Assembly (NCBI GenBank): GCA_960531495.1
Contig: CAUIJY010000075.1
Span: forward strand, 434,001 to 498,000
From: Zeus faber
Lineage: Eukaryota; Chordata; Actinopteri; Zeiformes; Zeidae
Length of the DNA stretch: 64,000 bases
Direction of reading: 5' to 3'
Position 1 is the first letter of the stretch. The number at the start of each line of letters is the position of its first letter. The notes below the pieces were generated by a model. The model saw only the letters and a list, made by a program, of their open reading frames with translations. It had not been told where the DNA came from and ran no database searches. The position numbers were made by a program, and so were the translations under genes. Below, one piece after another: positions 24,901-37,620 of the stretch.

Positions 24901-27524
24901 TTCATTCTTTCTTTCAATCTTTCTTACTTTCAATTTTTCTCTTTCAATATTTCTTCCAATCGTTCAATCTTTCTTTCATTATTTCTTTCAATCTTTCTTT
25001 TATCTCTTTCAATCTTTCTTTCTTTCAATCTTTCTTTCCATCTTTCTTTCAATCTTTCTTTCATTCTTTCTTTCAAGCTTTCTTTTTTCAATATTTCTTG
25101 CAATCTTTCTTTCAATTGTTTAATCTTTCTTTCATTCATTCTTTCATTCTTTCTTTCAATCTTTCTTTCAATCGTTCTTTCTTTCTTTTAGTCTTTCTTT
25201 CATTGTTTCTTTCAATCTTTCTTTCATTCTTTCTTTCATTCTTTCTTTCAATCTTTCTTACTTTCAATTTTTCTATCTTTCAAAATTTCTTCCAATCGTT
25301 CAATCTTTCTTTCATTATTTCTTTCAATCTTTCTTTCTTTCAATCTTTCTTTCCATCTTTCTTTCAATCTTTCTTTCATTCTTTCTTTCAATCTTTCAAT
25401 CTTTCAATCTTTCAATCTTTCTTTCATTCTTTCTTTCAATCTTTCAATCTTTCTTTCAATATTTCTTTCAATCTTTCTTTCCATCTTTCTTTCCATCTTC
25501 CTTTCATTCTTTCCTTCAGTCTTTCAATCTTTCTTTCAATCTTTCTTTCAATCTTTCTTTTTTTTAATCTTTTTTAAAATCTTTCTTTCATTCTTTCTTT
25601 CAATCTTTCAATCTTTCTTTCAATCTATCTTTCTTTTTTCAATCTTTATTTCATTCTTTCTATAAATCTTTCTTTCTTTCAATCTTTCTTTCAGTCTTTC
25701 AATCTTTCTTTAAATCTATCTTTCATTCTTTCTTTCAATCTTTCAATCTTTCTTTCATTCTTTCTTTTTATCTTTCTTACTTTCAATTTTTCTATCTTTC
25801 AATATTTCTTCCAATCTTTCAATCTTTCTTTCATTATTTCTTTCAATCTTTCTTTCCATCTTTCTTTCAATCTTTCTTTCATTCTTTCTTTCAATGTTTC
25901 TTTTTTCAATATTTCTTTCAATCAGTCAATTTTTCTTTCATTTTTTCTTTCAATCGTTCTTTCATTCTTTCTTTCAATCTTTCAATCTTTCTTTAAATAT
26001 TTCAATCATTCAATCTTTCTTTCAATCTTTCTTTCAATCGTTCAATCTTTCTTTCATTCTTTCTTTAAATATTTCATACTTTCAATCTTTCTTTCATTCT
26101 TTCTTTCAATCTTTCAATCTTTCTTTCATTCTTTCTTTCAATCTTTCTTACTTTCAATTTTTCTCTTTCAATATTTCTTCCAATCGTTCAATCTTTCTTT
26201 CATTATTTCTTTCAATCTTTCTTTTATCTCTTTCAATCTTTCTTTCTTTCAATCTTTCTTTCAATCTTTCTTTCATTCTTTCTTTCAATCTTTCTTTTTT
26301 CAATCTTTCTTGCAATCTTTCTTTCAATTGTTTAATCTTTCAATCTTTCTTTCATTCATTCTTTCATTCTTTCTTTCAATCTTTCTTTCAATCGTTCTTT
26401 CTTTCTTTTAGTCTTTCTTTCATTCTTTCTTTTAATCTTTCAATCTTTCTTTCATTGTTTCTTTCAATCTTTCTTTCATTCTTTCTTTCATTCTTTCTTT
26501 CAATCTTTCTTTCAATCGTTCTTTCTTTCTTTTAGTCTTTCTTTCAATCTTTCAATTTTTCAATCTTTCTTTCATTCTTTCTTTTAATCTTTCAATCTTT
26601 CTTTCATTCTTTCCTTCAGTCTTTCATTCTTTCTTTCAATCTTTCTTTTTTCAATATTTCTTGCAATCGTTCTTCAATTGTTTAATCTTTCAATCTTTCT
26701 TTCATTCTTTCTTTCAGTCTTTCAATCTTTTTTTCAATCTTTCTTTCATTCTTTCTTTCAATCTTTCTGTCCGTCATTCTTTCTTTCAGTCGTTCTTTCA
26801 TTCTTTATTTCAATCTTTGTTTCATTCTTTCTTTCAATCTTTCATTCAATCTTTCTTTCAATCTTTCTTTCAATCTTTCTTTCAATCGTTCTTTCATTCT
26901 TTATTTTAATCTTTCAATCTTTCTTTAATTGTTTCTTTCAATCTTTCTGTCTTTCAATATTTCTTTCAATCTTTCAATCTTTCTTTTTTTTTCAATCTTT
27001 CTTTCAATCATTCTTTTATTCTATCTTTAAATCTTTCTGTTTTTTCAATCTTTCTTGCAATCTTTCTTTCAGTCTTTCAATCTGTCTTTCAAACTTTCAA
27101 TCTTTCTTTCAATCTTTCAATCTTTCAATCTTTCTTTCAACTTACTTTTAGTCTTTCAATCTTTCTTTAAATCTTTTTTTCTTTAAATCTTTATTTCTTT
27201 CAATCTTTCTTTGTTTTTTTCAGTCTTTCTTTCATTTTTTTTTTCATTCTTACTTTTAGTCTTTCAATCTTTCTTTAAATCTTTCTTTCAATCTTTCTTT
27301 CAATCTTTCAATCATTCAATCTTTCTTTAATTCTTTCTTTCAATCTTTCAATCTTTCAATTTTTCTTTCCATCTTTATTACTTTCATTCTCTCTTTCTTT
27401 CAATATTTTTTTCAATCTTTTAATCTTTCTTTCATTCTTTCGTTCTTTCTTTCAATCGTTCTTTCATTCTTTCTTTCAATCTTTCATTCTTTCTTTCAAT
27501 CTTTCAATCTTTCAATCTTTCTTT

Positions 27525-30500
27525 CATTCCTTCTTTCAATCTTTCTTTCAAGCTTTCTTTCAATCGTTCTTACTTTCAATCTTTCTTTCTTTCTTTCAGT
27601 ATTTCTTTCAATCTTTCAATCTTTCTTTCATTCTTTCATTCTTTCTCTCAATCTTTCTTTCTTTCAATCTTTCAATCTTTCTTTCATTCATTCTTTCAGT
27701 CTTTCAAACTTTCAATTTTTCCTTCATTCCTTCTTTCAATCTTTATTACTTTCAATCTTTCTTTCAATCTTTCTTTCGTTCTTTCATTCTTTCTTTCAAT
27801 CGTTCTTTCAATCTTTCCTTCAATCTTTCAATCTTTCTTTCATACTTTCATTCTTTCTTTCAATCTTTCTTTCAATCTTTCAATCTTTCTTTCATTCTTT
27901 CATTCTTTCTTTCAACCTTTCAATATTTCTTTCATTCTTTTTTTTAGTCTTTCAATCTTTCTTTAAATCTTTCTTTCAATCTTTCTTTCAAACTTTCAAT
28001 ATTTCAATCTTTCTTTCATTCTATCTTTCAACCTTTCTTTCAATCTTTCTTTCATTCTTTATTTCAGTCTTAAAATCTTTCTTTCAATCTTTCTTTCTTT
28101 AAATATTTTGATCTCTCAAACATTCTTTCTTTTTATCAGTTTTTTTTTGTTTCTTTCATTCATTCTTTCAATTTTTCTTACTTTCAATCTTTCTTTTTTT
28201 CAATATTTCTTTCAATCTTTTAATCTTTCATTCATTCTTTCATTCTTTCTTTCAATCTTTCATTCTTTCTTTCAATCTTTCAATCTTTCAATCTCTCTTT
28301 TAATCTTTCTTTCATTTTTTCTTTCAGTCTTTCAATCTTTCTTTCAATCTTTCTTTCAATCTTTCTTTCAAACTTTCATTCTTTCTTTCAATCTTTCTTT
28401 CAATCTTTCTTTCAATCTTTCTTTCTTTTTTCAATCTTTCTTTCAATCTTTTTTTTCATTCTTACTTTTAGTCTTTCAATCTTTCTTTAAATCTTTTTTT
28501 CTTTAAATCTTTATTTCTTTCAATCTTTCTTTGTTTTTTTCAGTCTTTCTTTCATTTTTTTTTTCATTCTTACTTTTAGTCTTTCAATCTTTCTTTAAAT
28601 CTTTCTTTCTTCAATCTTTCTTTCAATCTTTCTTTCAATCTTTCAATCTTTCAATCTTTCTTTCATTCTTTCTTTCAATCGTTCTTTCATTCTTTCTTTC
28701 AATCTTTCATTCTTTCTTTCAATCTTTCAATCTTTCAATCTTTCTTTCATTCTTTTTTTTCACTCTTACTTTTAGTCTTTCAATCTTTCTTTAAATCTTT
28801 CATTCTTTAAATCTTTCTTTCAATCATTCTTTTTTCAATCTTTCTTTCAATCTTTCAATCTTTCAATCTTTCTTTAATTCTTTTATTCATTGTTTCTTTC
28901 AGTCTTTCAATCTTTCTTTCAATCTTTCTTTCTTTCATTCTCTCTTTCTTTCAATATTCTTTCAATCTTTCAATCTTTCTTTCATTCTTTCATTCTTTCT
29001 TTCAATCGTTCTTTTATTCTTTCTTTCAATCTTTCAATCTTTCTTTAATTCTTTCTTTCAATCTTTCTTACTTTCAATTTTTCTATCTTTCAATATTTCT
29101 TCCAATCTTTCAATCTTTCTTTTGTTATTCTTTCAATCTTTCTTTCTTTCAATCTTTCTATCCATCTATCTTTCAATCTTTCTTTCATTCTTTCTTTCAA
29201 TCTTTCTTTTTTCAATCTTTCTTGCAAACTTTCTTTCAATTTTTAATGTTTCAATCTTTCTTTCATTCTTTCTTTTAATGTTTCTTACTTTCAATTTTTC
29301 TATCTTTCAAAATTTCTTCCAATCGTTCAATCTTTCTTTCATTATTTCTTTCAATCTTTCTTTCTTTCAATCTTTCTTTCCATCTTTCTTTCAATCTTTC
29401 TTTCATTCTTTCTTTCAATCTTTCAATCTTTCAATCTTTCAATCATTCTTTCATTCTTTTTTTCAATCTTTCAATCTTTCTTTCAATATTTCTTTCAATC
29501 TTTCCTTCTTTCAATCTTTCTTTCCATCTTTCTTTCCATCTTTCTTTCATTCTTTCCTTCAGTCTTTCAATCTTTCTTTCAATCTTTCTTTTTTTCAAAC
29601 TTTTTTTAAATCTTTCTTTCATTCTTTCTTTCAATCTTTCAATCTTTCTTTCAATCTATCTTTCTTTTTTCAATCTTTCTTTCATTCTTTCTATAAATCT
29701 TTCTTTCTTTCAATCTTTCTTTCAGTCTTTCAATCTTTCTTTAAATCAATCTTTCAATCTTTCTTTCAATCTTTCAATCTTTCAATTTTTCTTTCATTCT
29801 TTCTTTCAATCTTTCAATCTTTCTTTCATTCTTTCTTTCAATCTTTCTTACCTTCAATTTTTCTATCTTTCAATATTTCTTCCAATCGTTCAATCTTTCT
29901 TTCATTATTTCTTTCAATCTTTCTTTCCTTCAATCTTTCTTTCCATCTTTCTTTCAATCTTTCTTTCATTCTTTCTTTCAATGTTTCTTTTTTCAATATT
30001 TCTTTCAATCAGTCAATTTTTCTTTCATTCTTTCATTCTTTCTTTCAATCGTTCTTTCATTCTTTCTTTCAATCTTTCAATCTTTCTTTAAATATTTCAA
30101 TCTTTCAGTCTTTCTTTCAATCTTTCTTTCAATCTTTCAATCTTTCTTTCATTCTTTCTTTAAATATTTCAATCTTTCAATCTTTCTTTAAATATTTCAA
30201 TCTTTCAATCTTTCTTTCAATCTTTCTTTCAATCTTTCAATCTTTCTTTCATTCTTTCTTTAAATATTTCAATCTTTCAATCTTTCTTTCATTCTTTCTT
30301 TCAATCTTTCAATCTTTCTTTCATTCTTTCTTTCAATCTTTCTTACTTTCAATTTTTCTCTTTCAATATTTCTTCCAATCGTTCAATCTTTCTTTCATTA
30401 TTTCTTTCAATCTTTCTTTTATTTCTTTCAATCTTTCTTCCTTTCAATCTTTCTTTCCATCTTTCTTGCAATCTTTCTTTCATTCTTTCTTTCAATCTTT

Positions 30501-30712
30501 CAATCTTTCTTTCATTCTTTCTTTAAATATTTCAATCTTTCAATCTTTCTTTAAATATTTCAATCTTTCAATCTTTCTTTCAATCTTTCTTTCAATCTTT
30601 CAATCTTTCTTTCATTCTTTCTTTAAATATTTCAATCTTTCAATCTTTCTTTCATTCTTTCTTTCAATCTTTCATTCTTTCTTTCAATCTTTCAATCTTT
30701 CAATCTTTCTTT
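27525..30712 (+). repeat. Triplication member A (3188 bp)
   Basis: It starts at the word CATTCCTTCTTTC (27525), followed by an AAGCTT at 27550. It carries the GATCTCTC landmark (28110) and a T-rich block (28461), then array to 30712. It overlaps the end of unit 2. The next copies begin with the same CATTCC/AAGCTT pair at 30713/30738 and 33597/33622. By eye the translated central 700 codons of A and B appear identical, so the copies are very young or homogenised. Confidence 0.86.
30080..30640 (+). repeat. Cluster of TTTAAATATTTC words with 100-bp and 363-bp spacing
   Basis: TAAATATTTC occurs at 30089, 30161, 30189 and 30261, i.e. two pairs 100 bp apart, and again at 30524, 30552 and 30624. 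The second group repeats the first at 363 bp. The same cluster is in members B and C, and a partial version follows at about 37051. The 100-bp and 363-bp duplications therefore happened before the triplication. The word adds AT-rich TAAATA cores to an otherwise C-punctuated array. Confidence 0.8.
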
Positions 30713-33596
30713 CATTCCTTCTTTCAATCTTTCTTTCAAGCTTTCTTTCAATCGTTCTTACTTTCAATCTTTCTTTCTTTCTTTCAGTATTTCTTTCAAT
30801 CTTTCAATCTTTCTTTCATTCTTTCATTCTTTCTCTCAATCTTTCTTTCTTTCAATCTTTCAATCTTTCTTTCATTCATTCTTTCAGTCTTTCAAACTTT
30901 CAATTTTTCCTTCATTCCTTCTTTCAATCTTTATTACTTTCAATCTTTCTTTCAATCTTTCTTTCGTTCTTTCATTCTTTCTTTCAATCGTTCTTTCAAT
31001 CTTTCCTTCAATCTTTCAATCTTTCTTTCATACTTTCATTCTTTCTTTCAATCTTTCTTTCAATCTTTCAATCTTTCTTTCATTCTTTCATTCTTTCTTT
31101 CAACCTTTCAATATTTCTTTCATTCTTTTTTTTAGTCTTTCAATCTTTCTTTAAATCTTTCTTTCAATCTTTCTTTCAAACTTTCAATATTTCAATCTTT
31201 CTTTCATTCTATCTTTCAACCTTTCTTTCAATCTTTCTTTCATTCTTTATTTCAGTCTTAAAATCTTTCTTTCAATCTTTCTTTCAATCTTTCTTTCAAT
31301 CTTTCTTTCTTTTTTCAATCTTTCTTTCAATCTTTTTTTTCATTCTTACTTTTAGTCTTTCAATCTTTCTTTAAATCTTTTTTTCTTTAAATCTTTATTT
31401 CTTTCAATCTTTCTTTGTTTTTTTCAGTCTTTCTTTCATTTTTTTTTTCATTCTTACTTTTAGTCTTTCAATCTTTCTTTAAATCTTTCTTTCTTCAATC
31501 TTTCTTTCAATCTTTCTTTCAATCTTTCAATCTTTCAATCTTTCTTTCATTCTTTCTTTCAATCGTTCTTTCATTCTTTCTTTCAATCTTTCATTCTTTC
31601 TTTCAATCTTTCAATCTTTCAATCTTTCTTTCATTCTTTTTTTTCACTCTTACTTTTAGTCTTTCAATCTTTCTTTAAATCTTTCATTCTTTAAATCTTT
31701 CTTTCAATCATTCTTTTTTCAATCTTTCTTTCAATCTTTCAATCTTTCAATCTTTCTTTAATTCTTTTATTCATTGTTTCTTTCAGTCTTTCAATCTTTC
31801 TTTCAATCTTTCTTTCTTTCATTCTCTCTTTCTTTCAATATTCTTTCAATCTTTCAATCTTTCTTTCATTCTTTCATTCTTTCTTTCAATCGTTCTTTTA
31901 TTCTTTCTTTCAATCTTTCAATCTTTCTTTAATTCTTTCTTTCAATCTTTCTTACTTTCAATTTTTCTATCTTTCAATATTTCTTCCAATCTTTCAATCT
32001 TTCTTTTGTTATTCTTTCAATCTTTCTTTCTTTCAATCTTTCTATCCATCTATCTTTCAATCTTTCTTTCATTCTTTCTTTCAATCTTTCTTTTTTCAAT
32101 CTTTCTTGCAAACTTTCTTTCAATTTTTAATGTTTCAATCTTTCTTTCATTCTTTCTTTTAATGTTTCTTACTTTCAATTTTTCTATCTTTCAAAATTTC
32201 TTCCAATCGTTCAATCTTTCTTTCATTATTTCTTTCAATCTTTCTTTCTTTCAATCTTTCTTTCCATCTTTCTTTCAATCTTTCTTTCATTCTTTCTTTC
32301 AATCTTTCAATCTTTCAATCTTTCAATCATTCTTTCATTCTTTTTTTCAATCTTTCAATCTTTCTTTCAATATTTCTTTCAATCTTTCCTTCTTTCAATC
32401 TTTCTTTCCATCTTTCTTTCCATCTTTCTTTCATTCTTTCCTTCAGTCTTTCAATCTTTCTTTCAATCTTTCTTTTTTTCAAACTTTTTTTAAATCTTTC
32501 TTTCATTCTTTCTTTCAATCTTTCAATCTTTCTTTCAATCTATCTTTCTTTTTTCAATCTTTCTTTCATTCTTTCTATAAATCTTTCTTTCTTTCAATCT
32601 TTCTTTCAGTCTTTCAATCTTTCTTTAAATCAATCTTTCAATCTTTCTTTCAATCTTTCAATCTTTCAATTTTTCTTTCATTCTTTCTTTCAATCTTTCA
32701 ATCTTTCTTTCATTCTTTCTTTCAATCTTTCTTACCTTCAATTTTTCTATCTTTCAATATTTCTTCCAATCGTTCAATCTTTCTTTCATTATTTCTTTCA
32801 ATCTTTCTTTCCTTCAATCTTTCTTTCCATCTTTCTTTCAATCTTTCTTTCATTCTTTCTTTCAATGTTTCTTTTTTCAATATTTCTTTCAATCAGTCAA
32901 TTTTTCTTTCATTCTTTCATTCTTTCTTTCAATCGTTCTTTCATTCTTTCTTTCAATCTTTCAATCTTTCTTTAAATATTTCAATCTTTCAGTCTTTCTT
33001 TCAATCTTTCTTTCAATCTTTCAATCTTTCTTTCATTCTTTCTTTAAATATTTCAATCTTTCAATCTTTCTTTAAATATTTCAATCTTTCAATCTTTCTT
33101 TCAATCTTTCTTTCAATCTTTCAATCTTTCTTTCATTCTTTCTTTAAATATTTCAATCTTTCAATCTTTCTTTCATTCTTTCTTTCAATCTTTCAATCTT
33201 TCTTTCATTCTTTCTTTCAATCTTTCTTACTTTCAATTTTTCTCTTTCAATATTTCTTCCAATCGTTCAATCTTTCTTTCATTATTTCTTTCAATCTTTC
33301 TTTTATTTCTTTCAATCTTTCTTCCTTTCAATCTTTCTTTCCATCTTTCTTGCAATCTTTCTTTCATTCTTTCTTTCAATCTTTCAATCTTTCTTTCATT
33401 CTTTCTTTAAATATTTCAATCTTTCAATCTTTCTTTAAATATTTCAATCTTTCAATCTTTCTTTCAATCTTTCTTTCAATCTTTCAATCTTTCTTTCATT
33501 CTTTCTTTAAATATTTCAATCTTTCAATCTTTCTTTCATTCTTTCTTTCAATCTTTCATTCTTTCTTTCAATCTTTCAATCTTTCAATCTTTCTTT
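30713..33596 (+). repeat. Triplication member B (2884 bp, lacks 304 bp)
   Basis: It aligns with member A but is 304 bp shorter. Near 31280 it goes directly from the TCTTAAAATC word to the CTTTCTTTTTTCAATC stretch. That omits the segment that in A and C contains the GATCTCTC landmark and the following CATTCATTC array. 304 is a multiple of 4, so the tetramer register is kept. Its T-rich block starts at 31345. Everything else matches A at an offset of 3188 before the gap and 2884 after it. Confidence 0.86.
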
Positions 33597-36500
33597 CATT
33601 CCTTCTTTCAATCTTTCTTTCAAGCTTTCTTTCAATCGTTCTTACTTTCAATCTTTCTTTCTTTCTTTCAGTATTTCTTTCAATCTTTCAATCTTTCTTT
33701 CATTCTTTCATTCTTTCTCTCAATCTTTCTTTCTTTCAATCTTTCAATCTTTCTTTCATTCATTCTTTCAGTCTTTCAAACTTTCAATTTTTCCTTCATT
33801 CCTTCTTTCAATCTTTATTACTTTCAATCTTTCTTTCAATCTTTCTTTCGTTCTTTCATTCTTTCTTTCAATCGTTCTTTCAATCTTTCCTTCAATCTTT
33901 CAATCTTTCTTTCATACTTTCATTCTTTCTTTCAATCTTTCTTTCAATCTTTCAATCTTTCTTTCATTCTTTCATTCTTTCTTTCAACCTTTCAATATTT
34001 CTTTCATTCTTTTTTTTAGTCTTTCAATCTTTCTTTAAATCTTTCTTTCAATCTTTCTTTCAAACTTTCAATATTTCAATCTTTCTTTCATTCTATCTTT
34101 CAACCTTTCTTTCAATCTTTCTTTCATTCTTTATTTCAGTCTTAAAATCTTTCTTTCAATCTTTCTTTCTTTAAATATTTTGATCTCTCAAACATTCTTT
34201 CTTTTTATCAGTTTTTTTTTGTTTCTTTCATTCATTCTTTCAATTTTTCTTACTTTCAATCTTTCTTTTTTTCAATATTTCTTTCAATCTTTTAATCTTT
34301 CATTCATTCTTTCATTCTTTCTTTCAATCTTTCATTCTTTCTTTCAATCTTTCAATCTTTCAATCTCTCTTTTAATCTTTCTTTCATTTTTTCTTTCAGT
34401 CTTTCAATCTTTCTTTCAATCTTTCTTTCAATCTTTCTTTCAAACTTTCATTCTTTCTTTCAATCTTTCTTTCAATCTTTCTTTCAATCTTTCTTTCTTT
34501 TTTCAATCTTTCTTTCAATCTTTTTTTTCATTCTTACTTTTAGTCTTTCAATCTTTCTTTAAATCTTTTTTTCTTTAAATCTTTATTTCTTTCAATCTTT
34601 CTTTGTTTTTTTCAGTCTTTCTTTCATTTTTTTTTTCATTCTTACTTTTAGTCTTTCAATCTTTCTTTAAATCTTTCTTTCTTCAATCTTTCTTTCAATC
34701 TTTCTTTCAATCTTTCAATCTTTCAATCTTTCTTTCATTCTTTCTTTCAATCGTTCTTTCATTCTTTCTTTCAATCTTTCATTCTTTCTTTCAATCTTTC
34801 AATCTTTCAATCTTTCTTTCATTCTTTTTTTTCACTCTTACTTTTAGTCTTTCAATCTTTCTTTAAATCTTTCATTCTTTAAATCTTTCTTTCAATCATT
34901 CTTTTTTCAATCTTTCTTTCAATCTTTCAATCTTTCAATCTTTCTTTAATTCTTTTATTCATTGTTTCTTTCAGTCTTTCAATCTTTCTTTCAATCTTTC
35001 TTTCTTTCATTCTCTCTTTCTTTCAATATTCTTTCAATCTTTCAATCTTTCTTTCATTCTTTCATTCTTTCTTTCAATCGTTCTTTTATTCTTTCTTTCA
35101 ATCTTTCAATCTTTCTTTAATTCTTTCTTTCAATCTTTCTTACTTTCAATTTTTCTATCTTTCAATATTTCTTCCAATCTTTCAATCTTTCTTTTGTTAT
35201 TCTTTCAATCTTTCTTTCTTTCAATCTTTCTATCCATCTATCTTTCAATCTTTCTTTCATTCTTTCTTTCAATCTTTCTTTTTTCAATCTTTCTTGCAAA
35301 CTTTCTTTCAATTTTTAATGTTTCAATCTTTCTTTCATTCTTTCTTTTAATGTTTCTTACTTTCAATTTTTCTATCTTTCAAAATTTCTTCCAATCGTTC
35401 AATCTTTCTTTCATTATTTCTTTCAATCTTTCTTTCTTTCAATCTTTCTTTCCATCTTTCTTTCAATCTTTCTTTCATTCTTTCTTTCAATCTTTCAATC
35501 TTTCAATCTTTCAATCATTCTTTCATTCTTTTTTTCAATCTTTCAATCTTTCTTTCAATATTTCTTTCAATCTTTCCTTCTTTCAATCTTTCTTTCCATC
35601 TTTCTTTCCATCTTTCTTTCATTCTTTCCTTCAGTCTTTCAATCTTTCTTTCAATCTTTCTTTTTTTCAAACTTTTTTTAAATCTTTCTTTCATTCTTTC
35701 TTTCAATCTTTCAATCTTTCTTTCAATCTATCTTTCTTTTTTCAATCTTTCTTTCATTCTTTCTATAAATCTTTCTTTCTTTCAATCTTTCTTTCAGTCT
35801 TTCAATCTTTCTTTAAATCAATCTTTCAATCTTTCTTTCAATCTTTCAATCTTTCAATTTTTCTTTCATTCTTTCTTTCAATCTTTCAATCTTTCTTTCA
35901 TTCTTTCTTTCAATCTTTCTTACCTTCAATTTTTCTATCTTTCAATATTTCTTCCAATCGTTCAATCTTTCTTTCATTATTTCTTTCAATCTTTCTTTCC
36001 TTCAATCTTTCTTTCCATCTTTCTTTCAATCTTTCTTTCATTCTTTCTTTCAATGTTTCTTTTTTCAATATTTCTTTCAATCAGTCAATTTTTCTTTCAT
36101 TCTTTCATTCTTTCTTTCAATCGTTCTTTCATTCTTTCTTTCAATCTTTCAATCTTTCTTTAAATATTTCAATCTTTCAGTCTTTCTTTCAATCTTTCTT
36201 TCAATCTTTCAATCTTTCTTTCATTCTTTCTTTAAATATTTCAATCTTTCAATCTTTCTTTAAATATTTCAATCTTTCAATCTTTCTTTCAATCTTTCTT
36301 TCAATCTTTCAATCTTTCTTTCATTCTTTCTTTAAATATTTCAATCTTTCAATCTTTCTTTCATTCTTTCTTTCAATCTTTCAATCTTTCTTTCATTCTT
36401 TCTTTCAATCTTTCTTACTTTCAATTTTTCTCTTTCAATATTTCTTCCAATCGTTCAATCTTTCTTTCATTATTTCTTTCAATCTTTCTTTTATTTCTTT

Positions 36501-36740
36501 CAATCTTTCTTCCTTTCAATCTTTCTTTCCATCTTTCTTGCAATCTTTCTTTCATTCTTTCTTTCAATCTTTCAATCTTTCTTTCATTCTTTCTTTAAAT
36601 ATTTCAATCTTTCAATCTTTCTTTAAATATTTCAATCTTTCAATCTTTCTTTCAATCTTTCTTTCAATCTTTCAATCTTTCTTTCATTCTTTCTTTAAAT
36701 ATTTCAATCTTTCAATCTTTCTTTCATTCTTTCTTTCAAT
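33597..36740 (+). repeat. Triplication member C
   Basis: It starts with CATTCC at 33597 and AAGCTT at 33622, and contains the GATCTCTC landmark at 34182 (6072 bp from A) and a T-rich block at 34533. It follows A closely until about 36740. There, instead of returning to the CATTCCTTC start word, it continues into a repeat of its own last 890 bp. Like A, it contains the 304-bp block absent from B. Confidence 0.85.
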
Positions 36741-37620
36741 CTTTCAATCTTTCTTTCATTCTTTCTTTCAATCTTTCAATCTTTCTTTCATTCTTTCTTT
36801 CAATCTTTCTTACCTTCAATTTTTCTATCTTTCAATATTTCTTCCAATCGTTCAATCTTTCTTTCATTATTTCTTTCAATCTTTCTTTCTTTCAATCTTT
36901 CTTTCCATCTTTCTTTCAATCTTTCTTTCATTCTTTCTTTCAATGTTTCTTTTTTCAATATTTCTTTCAATCAGTCAATTTTTCTTTCATTCTTTCATTC
37001 TTTCTTTCAATCGTTCTTTCATTCTTTCTTTCAATCTTTCAATCTTTCTTTAAATATTTCAATCTTTCAATCTTTCTTTCAATCTTTCTTTCAATCTTTC
37101 AATCTTTCTTTCATTCTTTCTTTCAATATTTCAATCTTTCAATCTTTCTTTAAATATTTCAATCTTTCCATCTTTCTTTCAATCTTTCTTTCAATCTTTC
37201 AATCTTTCTTTCATTCTTTCTTTAAATATTTCAATCTTTCAATCTTTCTTTCATTCTTTCTTTCAATCTTTCAATCTTTCTTTCATTCTTTCTTTCAATC
37301 TTTCTTACTTTCAATTTTTCTCTTTCAATATTTCTTCCAATCGTTCAATCTTTCTTTCATTATTTCTTTCAATCTTTCTTTTATTTCTTTCAATCTTTCT
37401 TTCCATCTTTCTTTCAATCTTTCTTTCATTCTTTCTTTCAATCTTTCTTTTTTCAATCTTTCTTGCAATCTTTCTTTCAATTGTTTAATCTTTCAATCTT
37501 TCTTTCATTCTTTCCTTCAGTCTTTCAATCTTTTTTTCAATCTTTCTTTCATTCTTTCTTTCAATCGTTCTTTCTTTCTTTTAGTCTTTCTTTCAATCTT
37601 TCAATTTTTCAATCTTTCTT
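35850..37620 (+). repeat. 890-bp tandem duplication at the end of member C
   Basis: TACCTTCAATTTTTC occurs at 35921 and 36811, and TAAATATTTC at 36161 and 37051, both 890 bp apart. The second copy has small changes (for example CTTTCCATCTTTC near 37170 and CAATATTTC for TAAATATTTC once) and departs from the first near 37390. It ends the triplicated domain. Confidence 0.78.

Larger units (their letters stand above)
15661..29998 (+). repeat. Higher-order repeat unit 2 (about 14.3 kb)
   Basis: This is the second copy of the 13.9-kb unit, in direct orientation. At 15600 the sequence switches from the end of unit 1 (CAATGTTTCTTTTTTC followed by a TTGCAATC word) back toward the beginning of the unit, and from about 15643 it aligns with 1781 onward. 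Unit 2 is longer mainly because of a 196-bp and a 1066-bp duplication that unit 1 lacks, and it lacks the 734-bp duplication of unit 1. Its last 2.5 kb are also the first member of the triplication that follows. No gene is present. Confidence 0.87.

Noticed and set aside
29122..31374. 750-codon open frame repeated at 32006 and 35194 as a gene family
   Set aside because: The three frames are copies of one array segment made by the triplication. Their similarity reflects DNA duplication, and the content is the same low-complexity cycle.
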